Below, piece by piece: positions 1-6,833 of a DNA stretch of 11,717 nucleotides (within the stretch, counting starts at the first letter, position 1; every line of letters begins with the position of its first letter). This DNA is from Rhodospirillaceae bacterium CCH5-H10 (GTDB lineage Bacteria > Pseudomonadota > Alphaproteobacteria > Reyranellales > Reyranellaceae). Location: the NCBI GenBank assembly GCA_001557035.1, contig LSKJ01000711.1:1-11717 (forward strand), given 5' to 3'. The translations under genes and the position numbers were made by a program. Below the pieces are notes generated by a model. It searched no databases. It saw only the letters and a list, made by a program, of their open reading frames with translations, and had not been told where the DNA came from.

Positions 1-879
1 CTCAAGATCGACGAGCCGAAGGCGACGCGCGTCGGCCGCCTGGTGTGGCGCGGCGGTCTCGAGATGCGCGCGAACTCGCGCAGTTTCGGCGGCCTGTCCG
101 ATCTGCACGTCACGCCGGACAACCGCACCCTGACGTCGATTTCCGACGAGGGCGCCTGGCTGGTCGCCACGCCGCGCTTCGACGACAAGGGCATGCTCGT
201 GGGCCTGGCAGACGCCCGCATGGGCCAGTTGCGCGGGCTCGACGGCAAGCCGATCGACAGCAAGCCCGAGGCCGATGCCGAGGCGATGGCGCGCCTGCCC
301 GACGGATCGTGGCTGGTGGCCTTCGAGCGCCGCCACCGGCTGTGGCGCTACTCCACACTCACCGCGACGCCGCAGCCGGTCGAGGGACCTGCCGATATCG
401 GCCGCCAGCCCGGAAACGGCGGCATCGAGGCTTTGGCCGCCCTTGCGGACGGCACCGTCATCGCCATCAGCGAGGAATACAGCCGTCAGGCCGGCACGGT
501 GGTCGGCTGGATCGGCAAGCCCGAGGCCGGCGGCCGCTACGCCTGGAGCGCCTTCAGCTACGCGACGGTTCCCGACTACAAGCCGACCGCGCTGGCGGTG
601 CTGCCGGACGGATCATACGCCACGCTGGAGCGCGCCTTCGACATGGTGCGGGGCGTGCGCGTACGCGTGATGCGGTTCGACGCAGCCCAGCTCGCGCCCG
701 GCGCGACGGTACGGCCGGCAGAGCTGGCGCACCTCTCGTCGCCTTATGCTGTCGACAATCTGGAGGGGCTGGCGGCAACGCGCGGCCCCCGGGGCGAGAC
801 GTTGCTCTGGCTGATGTCGGACGACAACTTCAATCCGCTTCAGCGCAACATACTGATGTTGTTTGAGGTAGCGCCGTAA
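1..879 (+). CDS. Esterase-like/phytase-like beta-propeller protein (PF13449 family), 5' end outside window
   Basis: The frame is open from the first base of the window, so the true start and any signal peptide lie upstream; the GTG at 43 is only the first possible start inside the window. About 292 residues are visible, ending at TAA 877-879. Conserved blocks of the phytase-like family are present in order: a GGLSDL block with SDEG, then DAEA with LPDGSWLVAFER, GNGGIEAL, a DYKPTALAVLPDGS block, DNLEGLA, and a C-terminal SDDNFNPLQRN. These acidic repeats are typical of a calcium-dependent six-bladed propeller with phosphoesterase-like annotation. The substrate of this family is mostly unproven, so phytase activity should not be assumed. 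Members are normally exported to the periplasm; that cannot be checked here. It converges on rpmB, with hairpin repeats between the stops. From memory, a neighbouring rpmB is common for this family in alphaproteobacteria. Confidence 0.85.
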   Translation, partial: LKIDEPKATRVGRLVWRGGLEMRANSRSFGGLSDLHVTPDNRTLTSISDEGAWLVATPRFDDKGMLVGLADARMGQLRGLDGKPIDSKPEADAEAMARLPDGSWLVAFERRHRLWRYSTLTATPQPVEGPADIGRQPGNGGIEALAALADGTVIAISEEYSRQAGTVVGWIGKPEAGGRYAWSAFSYATVPDYKPTALAVLPDGSYATLERAFDMVRGVRVRVMRFDAAQLAPGATVRPAELAHLSSPYAVDNLEGLAATRGPRGETLLWLMSDDNFNPLQRNILMLFEVAP

Positions 880-885
880 CGCTCT

Positions 886-927
886 CCTCCCCATTCAGAT
901 GGGGAGGTGTCGGCGTCTTACGCCGAC
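886..927. repeat. Paired hairpin repeat downstream of the phytase-like gene
   Basis: Two perfect hairpins stand side by side. The first has 9-bp arms (886-894 and 899-907, CCTCCCCAT/ATGGGGAGG) with a TCAG loop. The second has 8-bp arms (909-916 and 920-927, GTCGGCGT/ACGCCGAC) with a CTT loop. The first begins 6 bases after the stop of the upstream gene, so it could end or stabilise that transcript, but no T-run follows. Similar GGGGAGG...CCGACGGAGGGG intergenic repeats are familiar from alphaproteobacterial genomes (recalled, not searched). They suggest a dispersed repeat family rather than a gene-specific element. Confidence 0.7.
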
Positions 928-967
928 GGAGGGGTCATGAGGGGGCCGTTCGTCCTTCGGCGCTCTC

Positions 968-987
968 GGACATTGCAAGCAATGTCC
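968..987. repeat. Short perfect inverted repeat
   Basis: Nine-base arms GGACATTGC (968-976) and GCAATGTCC (979-987) are separated by only two bases. It lies between the paired hairpins at 886-927 and the hairpin at the rpmB stop, and appears to be part of the same composite repeat block that fills this convergent junction. I see no coding potential in 880-1018. Confidence 0.6.
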
Positions 988-998
988 TGTCGCTCATG

Positions 999-1019
999 GG
1001 GCTGAGCTTCGCTCAGCCC
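999..1019 (-). terminator. Hairpin starting inside the rpmB stop codon (terminator-like, no T-run)
   Basis: On the minus strand the arms GGGCTGAGC and GCTCAGCCC (9 bp, perfect) close a GAA loop, giving the GCGAAGC core known as an exceptionally stable GNA mini-hairpin. The last G of the rpmB TAG stop is the first base of the stem. No T-run follows, so intrinsic termination is uncertain. It could instead protect the mRNA 3' end, or act with the neighbouring repeat hairpins as a two-way block between converging transcripts. Confidence 0.5.
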
Positions 1020-1324
1020 TAAGCAGCCGCCTTCGCGTCCTTCTTGCCCTTGGCCGACACGACGCGGCGCTTCAGCACCTTCATCTCGGGCGAGAGCTTG
1101 CTGTCGTTCGTGTCGAGCAGGTAGGCGTCGATGCCGCCATTGTGCTCGATCGTCTTGATGCCGCGCGGCGTCAGGCGCAGGCGGACCGCATGACCCAGCG
1201 CGTCGGACAGGACCGAAGCGATCTGCAGGTTCGACATGAACCGGCGCTTCGACTTGTTGTTCGCGTGGCTCACATTGTTGCCGTACTGGACGGACTTGCC
1301 CGAGAGGGCGCAACGACGGGGCAT
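1019..1324 (-). CDS. rpmB: 50S ribosomal protein L28
   Basis: This 101-residue basic protein opens with MPRRCALSGKSVQYGNNVSHA and continues with NKSKRRFMSNLQ and a VRLRLTPRGIKTIEHNGG block, the standard bacterial L28 pattern. L28 is a structural protein of the large ribosomal subunit. It is longer than E. coli L28 (78 residues) because of a lysine-rich C-terminal extension, as is usual in alphaproteobacteria. The ATG at 1324 matches the family N-terminus exactly. The preceding bases hold only a weak Shine-Dalgarno (AGCGGA, 7 bases away). The gene lies downstream of ycgN on the same strand but has its own good promoter (1373-1401). A terminator-like hairpin with a T-run (1338-1363) lies in the short leader. 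A hairpin begins within the stop codon. Confidence 0.97.
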   Translation of the reverse strand: MPRRCALSGKSVQYGNNVSHANNKSKRRFMSNLQIASVLSDALGHAVRLRLTPRGIKTIEHNGGIDAYLLDTNDSKLSPEMKVLKRRVVSAKGKKDAKAAA

Positions 1325-1337
1325 GACAATATCCGCT

Positions 1338-1363
1338 AAAAAACGATCCCGCCGGAGGGCGGG
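1338..1363 (-). terminator. Rho-independent terminator or attenuator between ycgN and rpmB
   Basis: On the minus strand, CCCGCC (1363-1358) pairs with GGCGGG (1353-1348) across a CTCC loop. ATCG and then six T residues (1343-1338) follow. The simplest role is ending the atm1-MFS-meaB-ycgN transcript. However, the predicted rpmB promoter lies upstream of this hairpin, so the rpmB transcript would also begin with it, and the T-run ends only 13 bases before the rpmB ATG. That makes an attenuator possible. Confidence 0.6.
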
Positions 1364-1372
1364 AAGGCCGGC

Positions 1373-1401
1373 TTTTTACGGGCCCGGCGGGTGCCCGTCA
1401 A
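1373..1401 (-). promoter_or_regulatory. Predicted housekeeping-sigma promoter for rpmB
   Basis: On the minus strand a -35 element TTGACG (1401-1396), preceded by C as in the alphaproteobacterial CTTGAC consensus, is followed by a 17-base spacer and a -10-like TAAAAA (1378-1373). The -35 hexamer contains the ycgN TGA stop (1400-1398). Transcription would start near 1366, giving a leader of roughly 40 bases that opens with the terminator-like hairpin. The spacer and -35 fit well. The -10 is AT-rich but lacks the final T, so this remains a prediction. Confidence 0.55.
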
Positions 1402-1880
1402 GCAAACCAATCCACGACTCTTTCGCTGATATCCTCGACCTGATCCTCCGGGATGACCCGGCCCCGCGCCGAGATTCCCGCCTCGTGCACGGTGTTGGGG
1501 TCGCCTGAAATCAGGGGGTGCCACCAGAACAGGTCCTGCTTGAAATGGACGAGGCGGTACCCACAAGTCCTTGGGAGCCAATCCATCTTGGCCACCACCG
1601 CTGGGGTGAGCTGGATGCAGTCCGGCACGATCTTCTTGCGGTTCTTGTAGTCGCGGCAGAGCGCGGTCTTGGGATCCAGCAGCTTGCAGCAGGTATCGGT
1701 CTGGGCCAGCTCGCCCGTCCCCTCGTATTCCAGCTTGTTGACGCAGCACATGCCGCAGCCGTCGCAGAGGGATTCCCATTCCTGCTTGGTCATCTCGGAC
1801 AGGGTCTTGCGCTTCCAGAAGGGTTGCTTCTGGGCCTCGGCGGCACGGCGTGCCCGCCTCAGGAAGGACTTAGCGGCCAT
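1398..1880 (-). CDS. ycgN: YcgN-family cysteine-cluster protein (UPF0260)
   Basis: The 160-residue protein matches the E. coli YcgN pattern: [20 protein letters not shown], a TCCKLLD and CRDY region, [18 protein letters not shown], and WHPLISG. Nine cysteines are present at residues 39, 42, 45, 46, 64, 65, 75, 88 and 106. The CxxCxxCC cluster (39-46) suggests binding of zinc or an iron-sulfur cluster; the family function is not established. There is no signal peptide or membrane segment, so it should be cytosolic. The ATG at 1880 lies inside the end of meaB (11-base overlap, different frame) and has no clear Shine-Dalgarno, so translation is probably coupled to meaB. The stop codon is built into the predicted rpmB -35 element. 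Confidence 0.9.
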   Translation of the reverse strand: MAAKSFLRRARRAAEAQKQPFWKRKTLSEMTKQEWESLCDGCGMCCVNKLEYEGTGELAQTDTCCKLLDPKTALCRDYKNRKKIVPDCIQLTPAVVAKMDWLPRTCGYRLVHFKQDLFWWHPLISGDPNTVHEAGISARGRVIPEDQVEDISERVVDWFA

Positions 1881-2865
1881 GGAAGGCTTGTAGCATGGAT
1901 CGGGCCGCCGCCGCGGGGGTCAGCCGCCCACCCTCGACGTCGCGCTCGAGACCGCCGACCAGCCGGCGTACCTCGGGGTGCTTCTTCAGCTCGGCCAGCA
2001 GGGTTTCGCCGACCTCGTTCCACATCCAGGCGCGCGCCTGCTCGGCGCGGCGCTTCTGGATGCCCTTCTCGCCCACCGCCTGGTTGAAACGCTCGACCAC
2101 GTCCCAGATCTCGGTGACGCCCTCGCCCACCTGAGCCGAGGCCGTCGTCACTTCGGGCGTCCAACCCGGGGTCGGCGAGCGCAGCATGCGCAGCGCGTGC
2201 TGATAGTCCGCGGCGGACCGCTTTGCCGTCGCCTTGAGGTCTCCGTCGGCCTTGTTGACCACGATCAGGTCGGCCAGCTCGATCACGCCCCGCTTGATGC
2301 CCTGCAGGTCGTCGCCGCCTGCCGGCAACAGCAGCACGATGAACATGTCGACCATGTCGGATACCGCCGTCTCGGACTGGCCCACGCCCACCGTCTCGAC
2401 GATCACCGTGTCGAAGCCCGCCGCTTCCACCAGCAGCATGGTCTCACGGGTGCGCCGTGCGACACCGCCGAGTGTGGTCCCGGCCGGCGAGGGCCTGATG
2501 AAGGCCTCGCGGCGGCGTGACAGTTCCTCCATGCGCGTCTTGTCGCCCAGGATCGACCCGCCGCCGCGCTTCGACGAGGGATCGATCGCCAGCACGGCCA
2601 GCGACCGGCCGCGTTCCAGCAGCGAGAGGCCGAAGCGCTCGATCAGGGTCGATTTGCCGACGCCCGGGACGCCGGTGATGCCCAGCCGCACCGACTTGCC
2701 GGTATGCGGCAGCACCTCGGCCAGCAGCGCATCGGCCCGCATGCGATGGTCGCTGCGCGTCGATTCGATCAGGGTGATGGCCTGCGCAAGCGCCCGCCGG
2801 TCGCCCTTCAGCAGGGGCGCAAGAAGCGGATCCGCTTCGTCGGATGTCACAACGGACGCACTCAT
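1870..2865 (-). CDS. meaB: Methylmalonyl-CoA mutase-associated GTPase MeaB
   Basis: The 331-residue P-loop GTPase belongs to the G3E/MeaB (human MMAA, E. coli ArgK/YgfD) family. Visible motifs are P-loop GVPGVGKS (65-72), [20 protein letters not shown] (93-112), the [18 protein letters not shown] block (124-141), switch [11 protein letters not shown] (157-165) and base-specifying NKADGD (204-209). The C-terminal arm (about 255-331) is the dimerisation region of the family. MeaB gates delivery of adenosylcobalamin to methylmalonyl-CoA mutase and protects it from inactivation, using GTP. The likely partner is the mutase gene at 6941-9097, not adjacent but in the same window. The ATG at 2865 follows the MFS stop by 15 bases, without an obvious Shine-Dalgarno. 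The 3' end overlaps ycgN by 11 bases. No cobalamin riboswitch is visible. Confidence 0.96.
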   Translation of the reverse strand: MSASVVTSDEADPLLAPLLKGDRRALAQAITLIESTRSDHRMRADALLAEVLPHTGKSVRLGITGVPGVGKSTLIERFGLSLLERGRSLAVLAIDPSSKRGGGSILGDKTRMEELSRRREAFIRPSPAGTTLGGVARRTRETMLLVEAAGFDTVIVETVGVGQSETAVSDMVDMFIVLLLPAGGDDLQGIKRGVIELADLIVVNKADGDLKATAKRSAADYQHALRMLRSPTPGWTPEVTTASAQVGEGVTEIWDVVERFNQAVGEKGIQKRRAEQARAWMWNEVGETLLAELKKHPEVRRLVGGLERDVEGGRLTPAAAARSMLQAFHGR

Positions 2866-2880
2866 CGGCGGCGAGACTTA

Positions 2881-4038
2881 TCAGCCGCGGCGGCACATTG
2901 CCAGCAACGCCCCCGCCACGGCGATCGCGTAGAAGAAGCCCAGCGTCCAGCCGAGGCCGGGTTCGCCAAAGGTGTCCATCGCCGCGCCGGTGAGCGGCCG
3001 GCCGACCAGCCCACCCATGACGTAGATCAGGCTGAAGGCCGTATTCGCCCGGGCAATGTCGCCGCCGTTGAAGCGCTGCCCCAGCAGCGCCAGACCCACC
3101 GGGTAGATCGCAAACGAGATGCCGCCCCACAGCATGATCACGCCGACGATCGCGAACGACTGTGCCGGTACGAAGGTAAGGCCGATCACCAGCGCGGCGC
3201 TGATGAGCGCACAGCTCGCCAGCACGGCACGCCGATCCCAATGGTCGGCCAGCCAGCCGATCGGCCACTGCAGGGCCACGTTGCCGACGACGAAGGCCGA
3301 GAGCCACAGCGCGCCGGTCTCCGGTGCAACCCCCGAGCTGACCGCATAGACAGGCAGGAAGCTGAAGGCGACCTGCTCGCCCAGGCCCCCCGCGAAGGCG
3401 GCGAGCATGGCGAGCGGCGCCGCCAAGAAGATCGTGCCATAGCCGCCATCGGCGTGATGCCGGATCGCCGGCGCCCGGTACCGGTAGGGCAGCAGCGGCA
3501 GCGCGACCAGCAGGGCGAGCCCGGCGCAGGTCAGGAAAGGTGCCGGCCCGTAGACGCCGACGACCTGGAGCACGAAGGGCCCCAGCGCCATGCCGCCCGC
3601 GAACATGGCGGCATAGATCGCCATGACCCGGCCGCGCCGCTTCTCCTCGACGACGAGATTCATCCAGATCTCGCTCACCACCCACGGTACGCCGCCGACC
3701 GCGCCGTGCAGGAAGGTGAGCGCGAACCAGGCGAGCGGACCCGCAGTCAGCGTATAGCCTACCGTGCACAGGGAGCCGGCCAGGACGGCGGCCAGGATGA
3801 GCGGCACGGCGCCGAAGCGGGCGGCCAGCCGCGGAATGTACGGCCCGGTCGAGAGCATGCCGATCGCCCAGGCCGCGGAGACGATGCCGATGGTGAGCTT
3901 GTCTTCGCCCTGTCGCTCCAGAGAGAGCGGCACGAGCGGCATCGCCGCGCCCGACTGCAGGCCGATCGCGGCGCAGGCGATGAAGACGGGAACGAGGGAC
4001 CGCCAGGGGCCAGTGGGCGCCGGCCTAATCGCCGACAC
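2881..4038 (-). CDS. MFS transporter, YcaD-like
   Basis: From the GTG at 4038 this is a 385-residue, very hydrophobic protein with about 12 membrane segments, the usual MFS size. Recognisable pieces are the first helix (about residues 14-36), the PRLAARFGA loop after helix 2 (69-77), a VPWVVSEIWMN segment (117-127), RRGRVMAIYAAMFAGGMALGPF (134-155) and the mid-protein GWLADHWDRR loop (261-270, the second copy of the MFS loop motif). The SEIWMN/GRVMAIY pattern resembles YcaD-like permeases of unknown substrate. I chose GTG 4038 because GAAGGG lies 7 bases upstream and the first helix starts soon after. It overlaps the exporter gene by 14 bases. ATG 4080 is a possible alternative adding 14 residues. 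The substrate cannot be told; an inner-membrane role beside the exporter is inferred. Confidence 0.85.
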   Translation of the reverse strand: MSAIRPAPTGPWRSLVPVFIACAAIGLQSGAAMPLVPLSLERQGEDKLTIGIVSAAWAIGMLSTGPYIPRLAARFGAVPLILAAVLAGSLCTVGYTLTAGPLAWFALTFLHGAVGGVPWVVSEIWMNLVVEEKRRGRVMAIYAAMFAGGMALGPFVLQVVGVYGPAPFLTCAGLALLVALPLLPYRYRAPAIRHHADGGYGTIFLAAPLAMLAAFAGGLGEQVAFSFLPVYAVSSGVAPETGALWLSAFVVGNVALQWPIGWLADHWDRRAVLASCALISAALVIGLTFVPAQSFAIVGVIMLWGGISFAIYPVGLALLGQRFNGGDIARANTAFSLIYVMGGLVGRPLTGAAMDTFGEPGLGWTLGFFYAIAVAGALLAMCRRG

Positions 4039-5893
4039 GCAGATGCCCTTCGGCACGGAAGGACGGCGGCTCTTCGACATGACGCTCGGCCTCGGCCGCG
4101 GCCTCCTGCTGGCGCCGCCACATGTCGGCATAGAGCCCGTTGCCGGCCAGCAGTTCGCCGTGGCGGCCGCGCTCGGCGACGCGGCCGCGGTCGAGGACGA
4201 CGATCTCGTCGGCATTGATGATGGTCGACAGACGGTGCGCGATGATCACCGTCGTGCGGCCACGGCTCACCTCTTCCAGCGACCGCTGGATCTCCTGCTC
4301 GGTGCGCGTGTCGAGCGCGCTGGTGGCCTCGTCGAACAGCAGGATGCGCGGGTTCTTCAGGATGGTGCGCGCGATGGCCACGCGCTGCTTCTCGCCACCC
4401 GAGAGCTTGAGCCCGCGCTCGCCCACCGTGCTGTCGTAGCCCTGCGGCAGCGCCATGATGAAGTCGTGGATGCGCGCCAGCCGCGCGGCCTCCTCGACTT
4501 CCTCGCGGCTGGCACCCGGCCGGCCGTAGGCGATGTTGTAGTAGATCGTGTCGTTGAACAGCACCGTGTCCTGCGGCACGACGCCGATCGACGCGCGCAG
4601 GCTCGCCTGCTGGACGTCGCGGATGTCCTGCCCGTCGATGCGGACATGGCCCGAGGCCACGTCGTAGAAGCGGAAGAGGATGCGGGAGATCGTGGACTTG
4701 CCGGCGCCGCTCGAGCCCACGATGGCGACTGTCTCGCCCGGCGCTACCCTGAAACTGACGTCGTGCAGGATCGGCCGCGCCTTCTCGTAGTGGAAGTCCA
4801 CGTGGTCGAACACGATCTCGCCGCCGCTGACAGCGAGGGGCGGTGCGCCGGGCTTGTCGGCGATCTCGGCCTGCACCTGCAGCAGGCCGAACATCTTCTC
4901 CATGTTGACCAGCGCATTGCGGATCTCGCGATAGGCGAAGCCCAGCATGTTGAGCGGCATGTAGAGCTGGATCAGGAAGGCGTTGACCGCGACGAAGTCG
5001 CCGATCGTCATCGTGCCCGCAACCACGCCCTGACCCGCCATTGTCATGACGGCGACGAGGCCGACCGAGATGATCGCCCCCTGTCCGATGTTGAGCACCG
5101 AGAGGGTGCGACTGGAGCGGATGGCCGCCGTCTCGTAGCGCCGGCGGCCGACGTCGTAACGCCTGGCCTCGTGCGGCTCGTTACCGAAATACTTCACCGT
5201 CTCGAAGTTCAGCAGGCTGTCGATCGCCTTGGCATTCGCCTCGGTGTCGGCCTCGTTCATGGAGCGCACGAACTTGATGCGCCATTCCGAGAAGACGATC
5301 GAGAAGACGATGTAGATGCCGACCACGACCAGCGTCACGACGGAGAAGCGCCAGTCGTAGAGGCTCCACAGGATGCCGCCGACCAGGATGATCTCGAACA
5401 GGGTCGGCAGGATGTTGAAGGTCGTGAAGCGGATCAGGAAGTCCATGCCCTGCGTGCCGCGCTCGATGACGCGACTGATCCCGCCTGTCTGCCGCTCCAG
5501 GTGGAATCGCAGAGACAGTGAATGGAGATGGCCGAATACTTCCAGGGCGAGGTTGCGGATCGCCCGCTGTGCAACCGGCGCAAAAATGGCGTCCCGAATT
5601 TCGCCGAAGGCCTGAGCCAGCACGCGGGCGGCGCCGTAGGCGACGATCAGGGCGATCGGCACCGCGACTGCCTGCGCCGCGGGCGTTCCCAGCGCATCGA
5701 CGGCGTCCTTGTAGAGAAGCGGGACGTAGACGTTGGTGACCTTGGCGACGACCAGCAGGACCACGGCCACGATCACCCGTACCCGCAGGCCCACTTCACC
5801 CTTTGGCCACAAATGGCGGCCCAGGATCGCGATGACTCCCCAGGTTTGCGGGTTTTCCCTTGGGGGAGCGCCGTCCGTGACGGTTTTCGACAT
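4025..5893 (-). CDS. Atm1/HMT1-type ABC exporter (fused permease and ATPase)
   Basis: The 622-residue half-transporter has an N-terminal six-helix domain (about 25-330) and a C-terminal ATPase (about 355-600). Visible are Walker A GSSGAGKST (393-401), Q-loop VPQD (Q441), signature LSGGE (498 region), Walker B ILLFDEATSALD (517 onward) and H-loop IAHRLS (H553). The HLERQTGGISRVIERG, AIDSLLNFETVKYFGNE and SVLNIGQ segments mark the Atm1/ABCB7/HMT1 group. Its Novosphingobium member (NaAtm1) exports glutathione conjugates and metal-thiol complexes as a homodimer in the inner membrane. Asn268 and Gln271 match glutathione-contact positions, but the second arginine of the usual WRxxxR element is Val209. 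It is the first gene of the exporter-MFS-meaB-ycgN operon and divergent from the DUF3108 gene, 106 bases apart. The ATG at 5893 has only a distant AAGG upstream. Confidence 0.93.
   Translation of the reverse strand: MSKTVTDGAPPRENPQTWGVIAILGRHLWPKGEVGLRVRVIVAVVLLVVAKVTNVYVPLLYKDAVDALGTPAAQAVAVPIALIVAYGAARVLAQAFGEIRDAIFAPVAQRAIRNLALEVFGHLHSLSLRFHLERQTGGISRVIERGTQGMDFLIRFTTFNILPTLFEIILVGGILWSLYDWRFSVVTLVVVGIYIVFSIVFSEWRIKFVRSMNEADTEANAKAIDSLLNFETVKYFGNEPHEARRYDVGRRRYETAAIRSSRTLSVLNIGQGAIISVGLVAVMTMAGQGVVAGTMTIGDFVAVNAFLIQLYMPLNMLGFAYREIRNALVNMEKMFGLLQVQAEIADKPGAPPLAVSGGEIVFDHVDFHYEKARPILHDVSFRVAPGETVAIVGSSGAGKSTISRILFRFYDVASGHVRIDGQDIRDVQQASLRASIGVVPQDTVLFNDTIYYNIAYGRPGASREEVEEAARLARIHDFIMALPQGYDSTVGERGLKLSGGEKQRVAIARTILKNPRILLFDEATSALDTRTEQEIQRSLEEVSRGRTTVIIAHRLSTIINADEIVVLDRGRVAERGRHGELLAGNGLYADMWRRQQEAAAEAERHVEEPPSFRAEGHLRVGD
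4046..4051 (-). promoter_or_regulatory. Shine-Dalgarno supporting the GTG start of the MFS gene
   Basis: GAAGGG on the minus strand lies 7 bases before GTG 4038, inside the end of the upstream ABC exporter gene. Overlap of the two reading frames (14 bases) together with this site suggests re-initiation by the same ribosomes. It favours GTG 4038 over ATG 4080, whose best upstream purine run (GAGG) is more distant. Confidence 0.5.
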
Positions 5894-5940
5894 GAACGAA
5901 AAATGCCTTATTGGACCACCATGTTGGGTGGCGAAGGGAG

Positions 5941-5973
5941 CGTCGGCCTTCTATCGTGCCCGGCAGGCCGACG
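5941..5973. repeat. Inverted repeat in the divergent exporter/DUF3108 promoter region
   Basis: Eight-base arms CGTCGGCC (5941-5948) and GGCCGACG (5966-5973) are perfect and separated by 17 bases. They sit 27 bases before the DUF3108 start and about 48 bases before the exporter start. It could be a regulator-binding site or a hairpin in the DUF3108 leader. The centre spacing is wide for a simple dimeric operator. The rest of 5894-5999 must hold promoters for both genes, but I could not identify convincing -35/-10 pairs. Confidence 0.4.
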
Positions 5974-5999
5974 TAAGCCCCTCCGAGAAAGGGACTCGC

Positions 6000-6821
6000 A
6001 TGAGATTTCGCAAGGCCTTGACGGTGTTTGCCTTGAGCGTGGCGGCTCCTGCCGTGGCGACGGCCCAGGATGCGCGCCAGGTCGATATCGCCTACGAGAT
6101 CACCTTCGCCGGCCTGTCGGGGTTCCGCATCGACGTGACCGCGAAGTTTAACGGCTCGACCTACGACGTCGAAAGCCGGACCTTCAAGGAAGGAATCCTG
6201 CGGGCCGTCACAATGAACTATGAAGGCCGCAACCGCGCCTGGGGCGGCTTCTCGACACAGGGCGCACGGCCTTCAGCCGGATCGCTGTCGATCATCGTCG
6301 GCGACAAGCCCCGCACCTGGGTGGCGCAGTACGCTGGCGGCACGATTCAGGAGACTCACACCCCCGCCTACAAGCCCTCGCCGCAGAACACCATCACCGA
6401 TGACCAGCGCCGCGGCTCGCTCGATCCGATGTCGGCGGCCCTCAGCGTCGGCCTGGCCGGCGACGCCGCCTGCGACCGCACGGTGCAGAGCAACGACGGC
6501 AAGCGTCGCATCGACATCATCATCAAGAAGATCGGCACCGAGCCCGCCGCGTCGGCCGGCGTTCCCGGCGCGCAGGGTGACCTCCTCGTCTGCGAAATCT
6601 TCACCCGGCGCGTCGCCGGCGAATTCGAGAGCGCGCCCAAGGAAGCCGAGACCGAGCGCGAGCGTCCGATGCGCATATGGCTCGCGCGCATGGACCAGAG
6701 CCAGATGCGCTATCCCGCCAAGCTCGAAGCCCAGACCGGCTTCGGCACGATCCGCGGCCGCATCCTCTCCTTCCGCGAACGTCCGCTGACGCCGCAGGAA
6801 AGCCAGGCGATGCGGAAGTAG
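6000..6821 (+). CDS. Secreted DUF3108 domain protein
   Basis: The 273-residue protein starts at ATG 6000, preceded by AAAGGGA with 5 bases spacing; the frame is open for 89 codons upstream but over antisense of the exporter gene and its promoter region. The N-terminus is a Sec signal peptide (MRFRK, hydrophobic 6-20, likely cut after AVATA at residue 22). The mature part begins with VDIAYEITFAGLSGFRIDV and continues with a DVESRTFKEGIL region, the beta-rich start of DUF3108 (PF11306). It includes LDPMSAALSV and a late MRIWLARMD block. Two cysteines (in the DAACDRT and LVCEIF segments) could form a periplasmic disulfide. The family has no proven function; a periplasmic or outer-membrane-associated role is inferred. 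It is divergent from the exporter and converges on mcm. Confidence 0.85.
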   Translation: MRFRKALTVFALSVAAPAVATAQDARQVDIAYEITFAGLSGFRIDVTAKFNGSTYDVESRTFKEGILRAVTMNYEGRNRAWGGFSTQGARPSAGSLSIIVGDKPRTWVAQYAGGTIQETHTPAYKPSPQNTITDDQRRGSLDPMSAALSVGLAGDAACDRTVQSNDGKRRIDIIIKKIGTEPAASAGVPGAQGDLLVCEIFTRRVAGEFESAPKEAETERERPMRIWLARMDQSQMRYPAKLEAQTGFGTIRGRILSFRERPLTPQESQAMRK

Positions 6822-6833
6822 AACGAGGAAACG

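Noticed and set aside
1364..1398. Second hairpin ACGGGC/GCCCGT (1378-1383 and 1393-1398) as a ycgN terminator
   Set aside because: On the minus strand it is followed by A residues, not T, and it overlaps the predicted promoter spacer. The hairpin at 1348-1363 is the better terminator.
4081..4215. Upstream extension of the MFS protein to ATG 4215
   Set aside because: It overlaps the end of the ABC exporter gene and encodes Ser/Arg/Pro-rich text unlike any MFS N-terminus. GTG 4038 with GAAGGG 7 bases upstream is better.
2704..4218. 504-codon plus-strand open frame opposite meaB and the MFS gene
   Set aside because: It is antisense to two recognised genes, with a highly charged repetitive composition and no domain.
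3764..5521. 585-codon open frame on the plus strand opposite the ABC exporter and MFS genes
   Set aside because: It has the same GC-driven shadow pattern, rich in Asp, Arg and Ala. It covers two well-supported minus-strand genes and has no start signal or family match.
5894..5940. Exporter promoter TTCGCC, 17 bases, AATAAG on the minus strand
   Set aside because: Both hexamers match the consensus poorly, so it is not supported without start-site data.
5733..5999. 89-codon N-terminal extension of the DUF3108 protein
   Set aside because: It crosses the start of the divergent exporter gene and would bury the clear signal peptide. ATG 6000 has a good Shine-Dalgarno.
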